DNA from: Methylocystis echinoides
Lineage (GTDB): Bacteria > Pseudomonadota > Alphaproteobacteria > Rhizobiales > Beijerinckiaceae
Assembly (NCBI RefSeq): GCF_040687965.1
Contig: NZ_CP156084.1
Location: forward strand, 572,501-636,500
Length of the DNA stretch: 64,000 nt
Direction of reading: 5' to 3'
The position numbers and the translations under genes were made by a program. Shown piece after piece: positions 27,101 through 35,369 of this stretch (its first letter is position 1; each line of letters opens with the position of its first letter). The notes below the pieces were generated by a model. It saw nothing but the letters and a program-made list of their open reading frames with translations, was not told the origin of the DNA and did no database searches.

Positions 27101-27274
27101 GAGCGTCCCTCCCATGGTTGGAGACCATCGGATAACATCCGCGCCTGGAAGATTGTTTCGCCCCCGCCGAAGCCAGGGGCGGCGCGCGGCCGATAAAGCG
27201 CGTCGAATGGCGGGAACTGCGCTGGGGAGAAAGCCCTCTCGACAGATAAGCTTAGGGATCGGTTGGAGACCAAA

Positions 27275-27490
27275 ATGCCAAGACAAATCGGGACCATTGT
27301 CTACTGGATCGGAATCGCCATCGCCGCGCCTTTCGTCTTGCTCATCGGCGTATCGATCGCGCGTATGTTTTCCGAAGGTCTCCAGCCAAAATATGTAAAC
27401 TCGGCCTTTCTCGGCCTCTTCGGCGCTATTTTCTCTTACGCCGTCGGGTTCATGCTCAGGCATATGATCAGAGAAAGCGACCGGGGCTGA
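27275..27490 (+). CDS. Small two-helix membrane protein
   Basis: The ATG at 27275 is preceded by GGAG and gives 71 residues. Two membrane helices are evident (about residues 7-28, IVYWIGIAIAAPFVLLIGVS, and 42-62, FLGLFGAIFSYAVGFMLRHM). It diverges from csp3 and is convergent with xoxG. The family is not recognised. Confidence 0.6.
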   Translation: MPRQIGTIVYWIGIAIAAPFVLLIGVSIARMFSEGLQPKYVNSAFLGLFGAIFSYAVGFMLRHMIRESDRG

Positions 27491-27544
27491 CGAGCCGAGG
27501 CCCAAGAATTCGAAAGCGGTAAACGTCAGCTATACGAGTAGCCA

Positions 27545-27565
27545 GACTGCGGCTGCGCCGCAGTC
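27545..27565 (-). terminator. Hairpin downstream of xoxG
   Basis: A perfect 9-bp stem (27545-27553 with 27557-27565) and a 3-base loop sit 12 bases past the xoxG stop codon. There is no U-tract on the minus strand, so it may act as a 3'-end stabiliser or a Rho-dependent site rather than an intrinsic terminator. Confidence 0.45.
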
Positions 27566-27577
27566 GGGCCAATTTGC

Positions 27578-28087
27578 TTACTTGGCGCTCATGCACTCGG
27601 CTTCGGCCTTGGCGAAGGCCTCGGGACGGGCTTCCTTCTTCTCCGGGCGGCCGGCCTGGATGGCGCCGGTCGAGAGCGCGCGGAGATAGACGTAAAGGTC
27701 GTCGACGTAGCAGACGGCGTTCTTGTTGTCGGCGAAGGCCGGCATGACGCTGTTGCCGTTCTGACGGCCGCCAATCACGATGCCGGCGAATTCCGCATAA
27801 TTGAAGCGCTTCACCGAATCCTTCAGCGCGGGGGCGTAGGTCGAGCCGCCGCCGTTCGGGCCGTGGCAGACGTGGCATTCGGCGTGATAGCGGCGATAGC
27901 CGGAGAAGGTGTACCAGTCCACCGTGCCGTCGGCCGCGACGTTATAGGTGGGATCGCCCTTGGCGTCGAAATATTTGCCGTCGGTCGATTTGACGGCCTT
28001 GGGGTCTCCGGGCGCCTCGGCCATGGCGGAGGTTCCCACAAAGGTCATGACGCCCAGGGCCAGCGCCCCGAAAAGCGACGATCTCAT
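27578..28087 (-). CDS. xoxG: Cytochrome c, electron acceptor of XoxF
   Basis: This 169-residue periplasmic c-type cytochrome has a signal peptide ending in TSAMA (residue 23). The heme motif is C71-H-V-C74-H75 and the probable axial Met is M115 (GNSVMPAFAD). YRRYHAECHVCHGPNGGGST and the length match the cytochrome cL family (MxaG/XoxG), which takes electrons from PQQ methanol dehydrogenases. It follows xoxF on the same strand after 85 bases, the usual xoxFG order. GGAGAGAAAGT precedes the ATG. No xoxJ gene is seen next to it; XoxJ is normally a periplasmic binding protein that follows. Confidence 0.9.
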   Translation of the reverse strand: MRSSLFGALALGVMTFVGTSAMAEAPGDPKAVKSTDGKYFDAKGDPTYNVAADGTVDWYTFSGYRRYHAECHVCHGPNGGGSTYAPALKDSVKRFNYAEFAGIVIGGRQNGNSVMPAFADNKNAVCYVDDLYVYLRALSTGAIQAGRPEKKEARPEAFAKAEAECMSAK

Positions 28088-28111
28088 ACTTTCTCTCCTC
28101 GTTACAAAGAC

Positions 28112-28142
28112 GGCGCTCGGCGGAATGAATTCGCCGAGCGCC
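28112..28142 (-). promoter_or_regulatory. 11-bp hairpin between xoxF and xoxG
   Basis: The arms 28112-28122 and 28132-28142 are perfectly complementary around a 9-base loop. The hairpin sits inside the xoxF-xoxG spacer and has no following U-run. This placement suits mRNA processing, 3'-end protection or partial termination that sets the XoxF to XoxG ratio. The stem is seen directly; the function is inferred. Confidence 0.5.
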
Positions 28143-28172
28143 GGTTGTTAGTTTACGGGCCTGCTTTGCCGT

Positions 28173-30098
28173 TTAGTTCGGCAGCGCAAACACGCTGAGC
28201 ACGCCGCCGAGCGCGGTGTAATTGGCGAGCGAGGCGTAATTGCCGACCGCGCCGAGGCCCTCGTTGGACTTGGAGAGACCGGCCGCCAGACCGATGCCCG
28301 CCCAGCCGCCGACGCCCGACAGCACCGCCACATACTGCTTGCCGCCCGCCTCATAGGTGATGACGTTGCCGATGATGCCCGACGGCGTCTTATACTTGTA
28401 GAGCTCCTTGCCGGTCTTGGTGTCGACCGCCTTCAGATAGCCTTCGAGCGTCCCGTAGAAGGTCACGCCGCCGTCCGTCGACGTCGCCCCGCCCCAAACC
28501 GAGAACTGCTCCTTGTTCGACCACACGATCTTGCCGACCTTCGCGTCCCAGGCGATGAAATTGCCGGTGTGGTTCGTCCCGTCGCCGAGAACCCGCCCCG
28601 CCGGGAACATCTCCAGCGTCGCGCCGACGTAGGGCTGGCCCGCCGTATAGCTCACGCGGAACGGCTCATAATCCATGCAGACGTGGTTCGTCGGCACCAG
28701 GAACAGACCCGTCGCCGCGTCGTAGGAGGCCGGCTGCTGGTCCTTCGACCCCAGCGCCGCCGGGCAGACGTTCTGCGTGTTGGTGTCCTCGCCATTGTGC
28801 TGCGTCGAATATTTGTCGACGACCAGCGGACGCCCATAGGTCGGCGACGCCTTGTCCATGTCGACCTTCGTCGCCCAGTTCACCGCCGGATCGTATTTCT
28901 CGGCGACCAGCAGATCGCCGTTGGTGCGGTCGAGCGTATAGCCGAAGCCGTTGCGGTCGAAGTGAACCAGCGTCTTGACCGTCTTGCCGCCGATCGGCTG
29001 ATCGGCCAGCACCATCTCATTGATGCCGTCATAGTCCCACTCGTCGTGGGGCGTCATCTGATAGAGCCACTTCACCTTGCCGGTGTCGAGGTCGCGCGCC
29101 CAGATCGTCATCGACCAGCGATTGTCGCCCGGGCGCTGCACCGGGTTCCACGTCGAGGGGTTGCCCGAGCCGTAATAAACGAGGTTCAGCTCCGGGTCGT
29201 AGGAATACCAGCCCCAGGTGGTGCCGCCGCCCGTCTGCCACTGGTCGCCCTGCCAGGTCGAAATGCCCGAATCCTTGCCCACGACCTTGCCGAGATGGGT
29301 GGTCTTGTCGGGGTCGATCAGCGTGTCGGCGTCCGGGCCCATCGAGTAGCCGCGCCACGCCTGCTTGCCGTCCTTCACCGAATAGGCGGTGATATGGCCG
29401 CGCACGCCGAACTCGCCGCCGGCGATGCCGACGAAGACCTTGTCCTTGAACACATGCGGAGCGGCGGTCGAGGTCTGGCCCTTGGACGGATCGCCGTTCT
29501 TCACCGACCAGACGAGCTTGCCGGTCTTGGCGTCGAGCGCGACGAGCGTCGTGTCGGCCTGGGCGAGGAAGATCTTGCCGTCGCCATAGGCGAGGCCGCG
29601 GTTGACCGTGTCGCAGCACATCACCGGCACGACCGACGGATCCTGCTTGGGCTCGTATTTCCAGAGGATCTTGTGGTCGGGATCCTTCAGATCGAGCGCA
29701 TAAACGATGTTGGGGAACGGCGTATGCAGATACATCACGTCGCCCACGACCAGCGGCGCGCCCTCGTGGCCGCGCAGAACGCCCGTCGAAAACTGCCAGG
29801 CGAGCTGCAGCTTCGCCACATTGTCGGCGGTGATCTGCTTCAACGCCGAATGGCGGACATTGGCGTAGTCGCCCGTCGGCGACACCCACTGCTTGGGGTC
29901 CTTCTGCAAAGCGAGAAGCTCGTCCGAAGACGTCGCGGCCGACGTCGAGGCGGCCGGCGCAGGCGCGGTCGCGGCAGGAGCAGGAGGCGCGTATTTCGCG
30001 GCATCTTCCGGCGTAAGCTGCCACTTCTGCGCGTAGGACTGACCCGATGTCACAAGAGCGAGGATACCCACTGAAGCCGACAGCAACAGCTTTCGCAT
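28173..30098 (-). CDS. xoxF: Lanthanide-dependent methanol dehydrogenase
   Basis: This is a 641-residue PQQ enzyme of the periplasm that oxidises methanol to formaldehyde or formate. A signal peptide of about 23 residues (SYAQ) leads into an unusual Ala/Pro-rich stretch (about residues 37-57), which XoxF proteins normally lack. The adjacent Cys pair C161-C162 ([10 protein letters not shown]), E229 (GGEFG) and N313 (GSGNPS) are in place. In [12 protein letters not shown] the D355-Y-D357 pattern marks the lanthanide type; the calcium-dependent MxaF has Ala at the third place. Eight-bladed propeller W motifs are present ([21 protein letters not shown]). GGGAGGG precedes the ATG. The gene is followed by xoxG. 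I cannot assign the clade (XoxF1-5). Confidence 0.96.
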   Translation of the reverse strand: MRKLLLSASVGILALVTSGQSYAQKWQLTPEDAAKYAPPAPAATAPAPAASTSAATSSDELLALQKDPKQWVSPTGDYANVRHSALKQITADNVAKLQLAWQFSTGVLRGHEGAPLVVGDVMYLHTPFPNIVYALDLKDPDHKILWKYEPKQDPSVVPVMCCDTVNRGLAYGDGKIFLAQADTTLVALDAKTGKLVWSVKNGDPSKGQTSTAAPHVFKDKVFVGIAGGEFGVRGHITAYSVKDGKQAWRGYSMGPDADTLIDPDKTTHLGKVVGKDSGISTWQGDQWQTGGGTTWGWYSYDPELNLVYYGSGNPSTWNPVQRPGDNRWSMTIWARDLDTGKVKWLYQMTPHDEWDYDGINEMVLADQPIGGKTVKTLVHFDRNGFGYTLDRTNGDLLVAEKYDPAVNWATKVDMDKASPTYGRPLVVDKYSTQHNGEDTNTQNVCPAALGSKDQQPASYDAATGLFLVPTNHVCMDYEPFRVSYTAGQPYVGATLEMFPAGRVLGDGTNHTGNFIAWDAKVGKIVWSNKEQFSVWGGATSTDGGVTFYGTLEGYLKAVDTKTGKELYKYKTPSGIIGNVITYEAGGKQYVAVLSGVGGWAGIGLAAGLSKSNEGLGAVGNYASLANYTALGGVLSVFALPN

Positions 30099-30313
30099 TC
30101 GTTTTCCCTCCCAAAGGCGGTTTCCCGACCGCTTTACGGAACCGCGGCTTCATAGGGCATTTTCGAAGAGAAAACCAGAGCGCCCAGACAGCCAAGCGTA
30201 ATTGTCGCCAGTCGTTAGCAATAGACCGAAAGAAAAAGGCCTCCGGAAGCGATTCCCGGAAGCCCTTTAAGCCTTCGCTCATGCTGGCGGCAAGCCAGAT
30301 CGGCTGATCTTGA

Positions 30314-30805
30314 TCAAGCGGTGTGCTTCTTCCAGGCCGAGAGGCGCGACGTCGCCGCATCCATCCAGGAGGCCGCCAATTCACGCCACTCGGCGAGATT
30401 GCGCTTGGCGGCAAGTTTTCTTGCGCGCCGGGCGATCAGGCTGGAGAGCGGCATGCGCAGCAGCGAAAACCCGCCGTAGCCGCAATCGCACAGCAGCGCA
30501 TGCGCCTCGCGCATGGACAAGTTGAAGAAGGCCATGCCTTCGCCGACGCTGTCGCCCGTCAGGCCTTCGCGGCGGAACTGCGCATCGTGGTAAGCGACTG
30601 CGAGCGGCGAATGCTCCATCCGAAGCGTCAGACGCTCCCGTCTCGGATAGCATTCCATCGTTGAAAACAGCTTGACCGGCTCGCGCGTCGACTCGAGCAC
30701 GCTCGCGAGACGCTCCAGCCTGCGCCGGCGCACGGCCCACTCCAATTCCTCGGGTCCATAGACTCGTGCCGTCCCGACAAGCTCTGCTATGGCGCGGCGT
30801 TCCAT
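30314..30805 (-). CDS. Hypothetical protein upstream of xoxF
   Basis: From the ATG at 30805 (GGGAGG upstream) this is a 163-residue protein (MERRAIAELVGTARVYGPEEL). It is rich in Arg and predicted helices. It contains LFSTMECYPRRERLTLRMEH and a Cys-bearing segment (AHALLCDCGYGGFSLLRMPL). No family is recognised. The frame continues open upstream without conserved sequence. It is 215 bases upstream of xoxF on the same strand and diverges from the SemiSWEET gene. Confidence 0.55.
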   Translation of the reverse strand: MERRAIAELVGTARVYGPEELEWAVRRRRLERLASVLESTREPVKLFSTMECYPRRERLTLRMEHSPLAVAYHDAQFRREGLTGDSVGEGMAFFNLSMREAHALLCDCGYGGFSLLRMPLSSLIARRARKLAAKRNLAEWRELAASWMDAATSRLSAWKKHTA

Positions 30806-30940
30806 TTCCGCCTCCCTCTTCGAAGGTTCTTCCCCCAACGCAGAACCGATGTCGCAGGCGCTGGTTCCGAGAGCGTCCAGGCCGCTGGAACATCGAGCGC
30901 GCCGCTGTCGTTCATGCGCCATTGGCCGAAAGGAGCGGAC

Positions 30941-31237
30941 ATGGACGTCGCGGGCTTTATTGGGGCCGCCGCCGCCATTTGCTCGACGGCGAGCTTCGCC
31001 CCGCAAGCCTGGAAGATCATCAAGACGAGGGACACAGAGTCGATCTCCGGCAAGATGTATGTCCTGACGGTCGCCGCCTTCGCATTGTGGATGTCTTATG
31101 GCGTCCTGCGCGGGGACTGGGCGCTGATCGCGCCGAACGCCATCTGCTTTGCGCTTGCGGCGTTCATCCTGACGATGAAACAGCTGCCCCAGCGCAAAAA
31201 GGACGCCGTCGCCGACGCGCTGGACCCGGAAGCATAG
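30941..31237 (+). CDS. SemiSWEET-type sugar transporter (PQ-loop)
   Basis: This 98-residue membrane protein has three helices, and SemiSWEETs function as dimers. The hallmark PQ motif lies in STASFAPQAWKIIKTRDTESI near residue 21. The middle helix ends in LWMSYGVLRGDWALIAPN, with the conserved Asn. The length is typical (about 85-100). Family members allow facilitated diffusion of sugars, although many bacterial substrates are untested. AAGGAG precedes the ATG. The stop codon is seven bases before the convergent flavoprotein gene ends. Confidence 0.88.
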   Translation: MDVAGFIGAAAAICSTASFAPQAWKIIKTRDTESISGKMYVLTVAAFALWMSYGVLRGDWALIAPNAICFALAAFILTMKQLPQRKKDAVADALDPEA

Positions 31238-31244
31238 GCTGAGG

Positions 31245-32171
31245 TCAGCGTTCGAGCGCCTGGCCGTCCTGGTCCCGCAGCCAATTATGCGCTTTTGTGG
31301 CCGCGATGGCGCCGTGCCCCATGGCGACGCTGATCTGGTCGAGGCCGGCGACGACGTCCCCCGCGGCGTAAAGGCCCGGGACCTTCGTGCCAAATATGGA
31401 TTCAGCGCCTAAAGCGCCTGCGTCGTCCACGGCGAGACCGAGCTCTGTCGCCAGCTTGCAGCGTGGATGCAAGCCGAGCGCGGGATAAACAACGTCGAAA
31501 TGGGCTTCGCCGGCTCCGTTCTGGAATTGCAGCCTCATTTCGCGCTCTCGGAAAATGAAGCGCGCGACCGGGGCCTTGAGGACGCGCACGCCGGAGTCGA
31601 GCAGCTTCTGCAAGATCGCGCTGTCGAGATCGGCGTAGCGTCTGGGAATCAGCGTGACGTCGGCGGAGTATCGCCGAAGGAACAGCGCCTCCCCCGCGCC
31701 TTGCCGATCGCAGCCGATGACGGCGATGCGCTGGCCAATATGCTCATAGCCGTCGCAGATCGGACAATAGCGCAACACGCCGGCGTCGATCGCCGCCTGA
31801 CGCGCCCGCGCTTCGATCGGCACGTCGTTCTGATCGACGCCGGTGGCGAGGACGAGCGCCCGGCAAGACCACCCTGTTCCATCGTTCGAGCGAAGCGCGA
31901 AACCGCGGTCGCAGATCGACGCGCTTTCGACATGCGCGCCCACGAGGGCGGCGCCATATTCAACGGCATGGCGCGTCATTCTCGAGAGAAGCCGCTCGCC
32001 AGACACGCCCGACGGGCAGCCCGGCACATTATGGGTGAGCGGAATCTGGGCGGCCCGGCTGCGCCCGTCGTGAATGACGAGCGTCGATCGGCGAAAACGC
32101 GCCAGATAGAGCGCGGCGCTCAGGCCTGCCGGCCCCGCGCCGACAATGATCGCGTCCCAAATCTCGGCCAT
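31245..32171 (-). CDS. Thioredoxin-reductase-like FAD oxidoreductase
   Basis: From MAEIWDAIIVGAGPAGLSAA this is a 308-residue flavoprotein. The N-terminal GxGxxG binds FAD and the mid GCDRQGAGEALFLRRY segment is the NAD(P)H-binding region. The second FAD motif is in VPGLYAAGDVVAG. The CxxC pair sits in YCPICDGYEH, as in thioredoxin reductases. The fold matches class II TrxR and related ferredoxin/disulfide reductases. No thioredoxin gene is nearby, so the partner is unknown. An upstream ATG would add 19 unconserved residues. Confidence 0.85.
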   Translation of the reverse strand: MAEIWDAIIVGAGPAGLSAALYLARFRRSTLVIHDGRSRAAQIPLTHNVPGCPSGVSGERLLSRMTRHAVEYGAALVGAHVESASICDRGFALRSNDGTGWSCRALVLATGVDQNDVPIEARARQAAIDAGVLRYCPICDGYEHIGQRIAVIGCDRQGAGEALFLRRYSADVTLIPRRYADLDSAILQKLLDSGVRVLKAPVARFIFREREMRLQFQNGAGEAHFDVVYPALGLHPRCKLATELGLAVDDAGALGAESIFGTKVPGLYAAGDVVAGLDQISVAMGHGAIAATKAHNWLRDQDGQALER

Positions 32172-32263
32172 GCGCTCTTCCCAAGAATGAGGCGTCGCGG
32201 CGTCAGACTCGAACCGCGTCGCCCCCACCTAACGGTCGGGGCTGGCCCTTGTTCGCCCTTTCG

Positions 32264-33445
32264 TCACCGCCAGGCGGCGGCGAAGTCCTTCATCACAACG
32301 TCCCTGATCTGCTCGGCCCAGATGTGATCCGTAAGACCCGTCGGGTGGCCGTCGCCCGGGATGAACAGGGGGCGGCCGGGGTACGCCGCGGGATCAATCG
32401 GCTTGACCTCGGCGACATGCAGGCCGGCGGCGCGAAGCTTCTCCATGATGGCGTCGTTTCCATAGGCGGGGCCGAGCCGGTAACGCTCGGACGCGACATT
32501 GTCCGGCAGATACATGATCAAGGTCTCAGCGCCATACTTCTGGCGCGCAAGCTCCCCCGCCCTGCCCAGAACCGCGACGTAAAGATCGACATCCGCTTCC
32601 TCGATCGGCGGCTCCCGGGATTCGAAGAAGTAGTGAAACATTTCGGTCGAGCGCAGCAGCGCGCGGGCGGCGCCGAAGAGGCCCGACGCCGCCTCTGCAC
32701 AGGAGCCGCGATAGACCGGCGCTCCGTTTTCGAAGACATAGCGCGGCGCGTACCATTGGTTACGCTCCTTGCAGGAGGTCCGGCCCGCATGCCACGGGGC
32801 GGTGAGCATGACGAAAAGGCGAGGGTCCTTTTTCAGCAGCGCGTCGTGCTCGCCGATCTCCAGCGCGCGCAGAAACTGCTGCGGGCCATAGGCGGTCACG
32901 GCAAGATTGAGCACGCGGAAACGGCGTTCAGTCACATCGGCGAAGGCCTGCGGCAGGGTCTCATTATCGTTGAGGCCCGCGCCGAAGGTCATGGAGTCTC
33001 CGAAAAAGGCGACCGTCGGGCCCTCCGCAGCCGAGTTGACCTTACGCGTCAGATTCTCGTCGATGGTGTTGACGACGTCGTAAACGACGTCGCCGTTGGG
33101 CGCGATCTTCTTTTCGTGGATCGGCCCCGGGCGGGCTGGCCGCCAGCCGAGCTCGCCCACCCGCGCCCAGCTGCCTCGGTCCTTGTAGGTGGTCGCAAAG
33201 CCGCCGAGATGCAAAGACACGACTTCGATGATTCCGAAGCCAAAGGCGAGCGTGGCGCAGAGCAGCGCCGCGTCCCGCCAGCGTCCCCGCAGAATGGCGA
33301 TGAAATAGACAAACGTCGCGAAGACGATCGCCACGATCAGAAGAACCACGTAGCGAGACGGCTGCACGAAATTGAGGACGCCGAAAATTGCGGCTCCCGC
33401 AAGAAGGAGAGCGGCCGAGGTCTTGAGGGGGAGAGAGCGGGTCAT
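32264..33445 (-). CDS. Membrane-anchored SGNH/GDSL hydrolase-like protein (copy 2)
   Basis: This is a 393-residue protein. The N-terminal 85 residues hold three membrane helices (LLLAGAAIFGVLNFV; YVVLLIVAIVFATFVYFIAI; LCATLAFGFGIIEVVSLHL). A periplasmic domain follows with HEKKIAPNGDVVYDV and the SGNH block-I motif VAFFGDSMTFGAGLND. The last part contains the block-V DxxH motif (IPGDGHPTGLTD). It is closely similar along its whole length to the gene immediately upstream (33460-34644), a tandem duplication. SGNH enzymes of this shape act as esterases or O-acetyl transferases on glycans, but the substrate here is unknown. Confidence 0.75.
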   Translation of the reverse strand: MTRSLPLKTSAALLLAGAAIFGVLNFVQPSRYVVLLIVAIVFATFVYFIAILRGRWRDAALLCATLAFGFGIIEVVSLHLGGFATTYKDRGSWARVGELGWRPARPGPIHEKKIAPNGDVVYDVVNTIDENLTRKVNSAAEGPTVAFFGDSMTFGAGLNDNETLPQAFADVTERRFRVLNLAVTAYGPQQFLRALEIGEHDALLKKDPRLFVMLTAPWHAGRTSCKERNQWYAPRYVFENGAPVYRGSCAEAASGLFGAARALLRSTEMFHYFFESREPPIEEADVDLYVAVLGRAGELARQKYGAETLIMYLPDNVASERYRLGPAYGNDAIMEKLRAAGLHVAEVKPIDPAAYPGRPLFIPGDGHPTGLTDHIWAEQIRDVVMKDFAAAWR

Positions 33446-33459
33446 ATGCGGGGCCTCGC

Positions 33460-34644
33460 CTATTTTGCGTCCGCGGCGACGGACGTGAATTCCGAGGCCA
33501 CGTAATCACGCAGGCGCTCGCCCCAGATCCGGTTGAGAAGTCCCGTGGGATGGCCGTCGCCGGGGATGATGAGCTGCTGACCAGGATAGGCGGTCACATC
33601 AATCATCAAATCCACCACCTTCACGCCCCGTTGGCGCAGCCGCTCCATGAGCACGGCGTTGGTGATCGACGGCCCCAAATGGTAGCGCGGATTGGAAAGA
33701 TCGTCCGGCAGGTAGAGAACGATCGTCGGCACGCCGTATTTCTGCTTGGCGATGTCGGCCGCCCTGGCGATGATGTCGATGTAGAGCTCCATGTCCTGAG
33801 GCTCGACCGGCTTTTCGCGCTGACCAATGAAATGGTCATAGGCCTCCGTCCAACGCAGCAGAGTCGTCATCGCCCGTCTGAAGGTCGACTGCCTCGAGGC
33901 GCAGGAGCCGCGATAGACCGGTTCGCCATTCTCCAGTTCGTAGCTCGGTCCGAACCAGGCGTTGTCCGCCTTGCAAGAGGTGCGGAAGGCGTGCCAGGGC
34001 GCCGTTTGGATGACGAACAGACGCGGGTTCTCCTTGAGGACCGGATAGAGGTCCGTCTCCAGCGCGCGCAGCGTCTGCTGCGGCCCATATCCGGAAACCC
34101 CGAAATTGACGACGTGATAGGCGCCCTTGGTCAGATCGGCGAAAATCTGCGGCAGCGTGTCGCCGTCGTTCACGCCCGCGCCATAGGTAAAAGAATCGCC
34201 GAAGAAGGCCACGAGCGGCCCCTGCGCCGAATCGACCTTGCGCGTCAAATCGTCCTTGATCGTATAGGAGACGTCGAAGATCACGTCCCCATTGGCGGCG
34301 ATTTTCTTCTCATGAATGACGCCGGGTCGGATCGGACTCAAGCCAAGTTCGCCCTTTATCCCCCAACTGCCTTTCTCGCGAAAGGTGGTGGGCGAATTGT
34401 TCATCCGCCACAAAACGACTTCGATGGCCACGATCCCGAAGGCGAGCGAGGCGCATATCAAGGCGACGTCGCGCCAGCCGCCGCGGAGAACAACAACGAA
34501 GTAAGCAAACAGAAGGAATACGAGAAACACCTCGTAAAGGACAAGATGGCGGTTCGCTTCGATAAATGCATAGCCAGCCCACGCAAGAACAGCCGCAACG
34601 AGAATTGCGCTTAATACTTTGAGAGGACTTCTTAAATCAGGCAT
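33460..34644 (-). CDS. Membrane-anchored SGNH/GDSL hydrolase-like protein (copy 1)
   Basis: This is a 394-residue paralogue of the downstream gene, only 14 bases away, with the same order of features. It has three N-terminal helices (VLSAILVAAVLAWAGYAFI; FLVFLLFAYFVVVL; LICASLAFGIVAIEVVLW), then HEKKIAANGDVIFDV and the nucleophile motif LVAFFGDSFTYGAGVND. The C-terminal DxxH is in IPGDGHPTGLLNRIWGE. The central segment (APWHAFRTSCKADNAWFGP) shares conserved Cys and Trp residues with copy 2 and may be the substrate-binding face. Both are probably inner-membrane proteins with a periplasmic catalytic domain. Confidence 0.75.
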   Translation of the reverse strand: MPDLRSPLKVLSAILVAAVLAWAGYAFIEANRHLVLYEVFLVFLLFAYFVVVLRGGWRDVALICASLAFGIVAIEVVLWRMNNSPTTFREKGSWGIKGELGLSPIRPGVIHEKKIAANGDVIFDVSYTIKDDLTRKVDSAQGPLVAFFGDSFTYGAGVNDGDTLPQIFADLTKGAYHVVNFGVSGYGPQQTLRALETDLYPVLKENPRLFVIQTAPWHAFRTSCKADNAWFGPSYELENGEPVYRGSCASRQSTFRRAMTTLLRWTEAYDHFIGQREKPVEPQDMELYIDIIARAADIAKQKYGVPTIVLYLPDDLSNPRYHLGPSITNAVLMERLRQRGVKVVDLMIDVTAYPGQQLIIPGDGHPTGLLNRIWGERLRDYVASEFTSVAADAK

Positions 34645-34740
34645 GGAGCATAGGACCCCGGATCGCGGCCTGTCGGGATCAGAACGGCCGCCGTCTAAAA
34701 GCTGGCGGGACAGCTAATTCATAGCCAGAAAAATTGCAAT

Positions 34741-34830
34741 TCGAGCGCTTTCCAGGTGCGGGCGTCGAGCGCTTTCCAGGTGCGCGCGGGAGCGCTTTCC
34801 AGCTGCGCGCGGGAGCGCTTGGGCGTGCAT
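34741..34830. repeat. Short tandem repeat, about 24-bp unit, 3.5 copies
   Basis: The unit TCGAGCGCTTTCCAGGTGCG (then a variable GC end) occurs at 34741, 34765 and, with two differences, at 34789, and partly at 34812. The repeats are nearly exact. They lie in the 242-base gap between the divergent SGNH (34644) and archease (34887) genes, where promoter elements would be expected. They could be an operator array or slipped-strand duplication. Confidence 0.8.
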
Positions 34831-34886
34831 TGACGCCTGCCGGTTTTGTGCGCGACCATTGCTCCGGCGACCGGAGGCGCGCCGTT

Positions 34887-35342
34887 ATGAGCGATCCGCC
34901 AGCGATCCCCTCCCCGCCCGCCCCGAGCAAGCGCTGGGAGCATTTCCCGCATGACGCCGACCTCGGGATCCGGGGTTTCGGCGCGACGCCGGCGCAGGCT
35001 TTCGAGCAGGGAGCGCTGGCGCTCGTCGCCGCGATCACCGACCCCGCTCTGGTGCGCGGCGCCGAGACGGTCGAGATCGAACGGGAGGCGCCGAGCCTCG
35101 ATCTGCTGTTCCTCGACTGGCTCAACGCCCTGATCTTCGAAATGGCGGAGCGGCGGATGATTTTCGGGACCTTCGACATAAAAATCGGCAAGGGCCGTCT
35201 GACGGCGCGCGCTCATGGCGAAGCCGTCTCGAGAGATCGCCATGCGCCGGCTGTCGAGCCCAAAGGCGCAACTTTCACCGAATTGGCCGTGGCGGAGGAC
35301 TCGCCGGGCCAGTGGCGCGCACAATGTGTGGTCGACGTCTAG
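34887..35342 (+). CDS. Archease (RtcB-activating protein)
   Basis: This is a 151-residue protein (family length about 140-160). The conserved metal-binding entry HFPHDADLGIRGFGATPAQA and an acidic C-terminal half (LDLLFLDWLNALIFEMAERR) are typical of archease. It accelerates RtcB guanylylation and broadens its substrate range. The ATG at 34887 has a GGAGG site. The rtcB gene starts 28 bases after its stop codon, so the two form an operon. A tandem repeat lies directly upstream. Confidence 0.92.
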   Translation: MSDPPAIPSPPAPSKRWEHFPHDADLGIRGFGATPAQAFEQGALALVAAITDPALVRGAETVEIEREAPSLDLLFLDWLNALIFEMAERRMIFGTFDIKIGKGRLTARAHGEAVSRDRHAPAVEPKGATFTELAVAEDSPGQWRAQCVVDV

Positions 35343-35369
35343 GCGGAAGAGAGCGCGAGAGGGGCAGAA

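Noticed and set aside
28569-30074. Long antisense open frame (about 500 codons) opposite xoxF
   Set aside because: High GC produces long antisense frames; the sense strand has all XoxF motifs and a ribosome site, and the antisense product is Arg/Val/His-rich without motifs.
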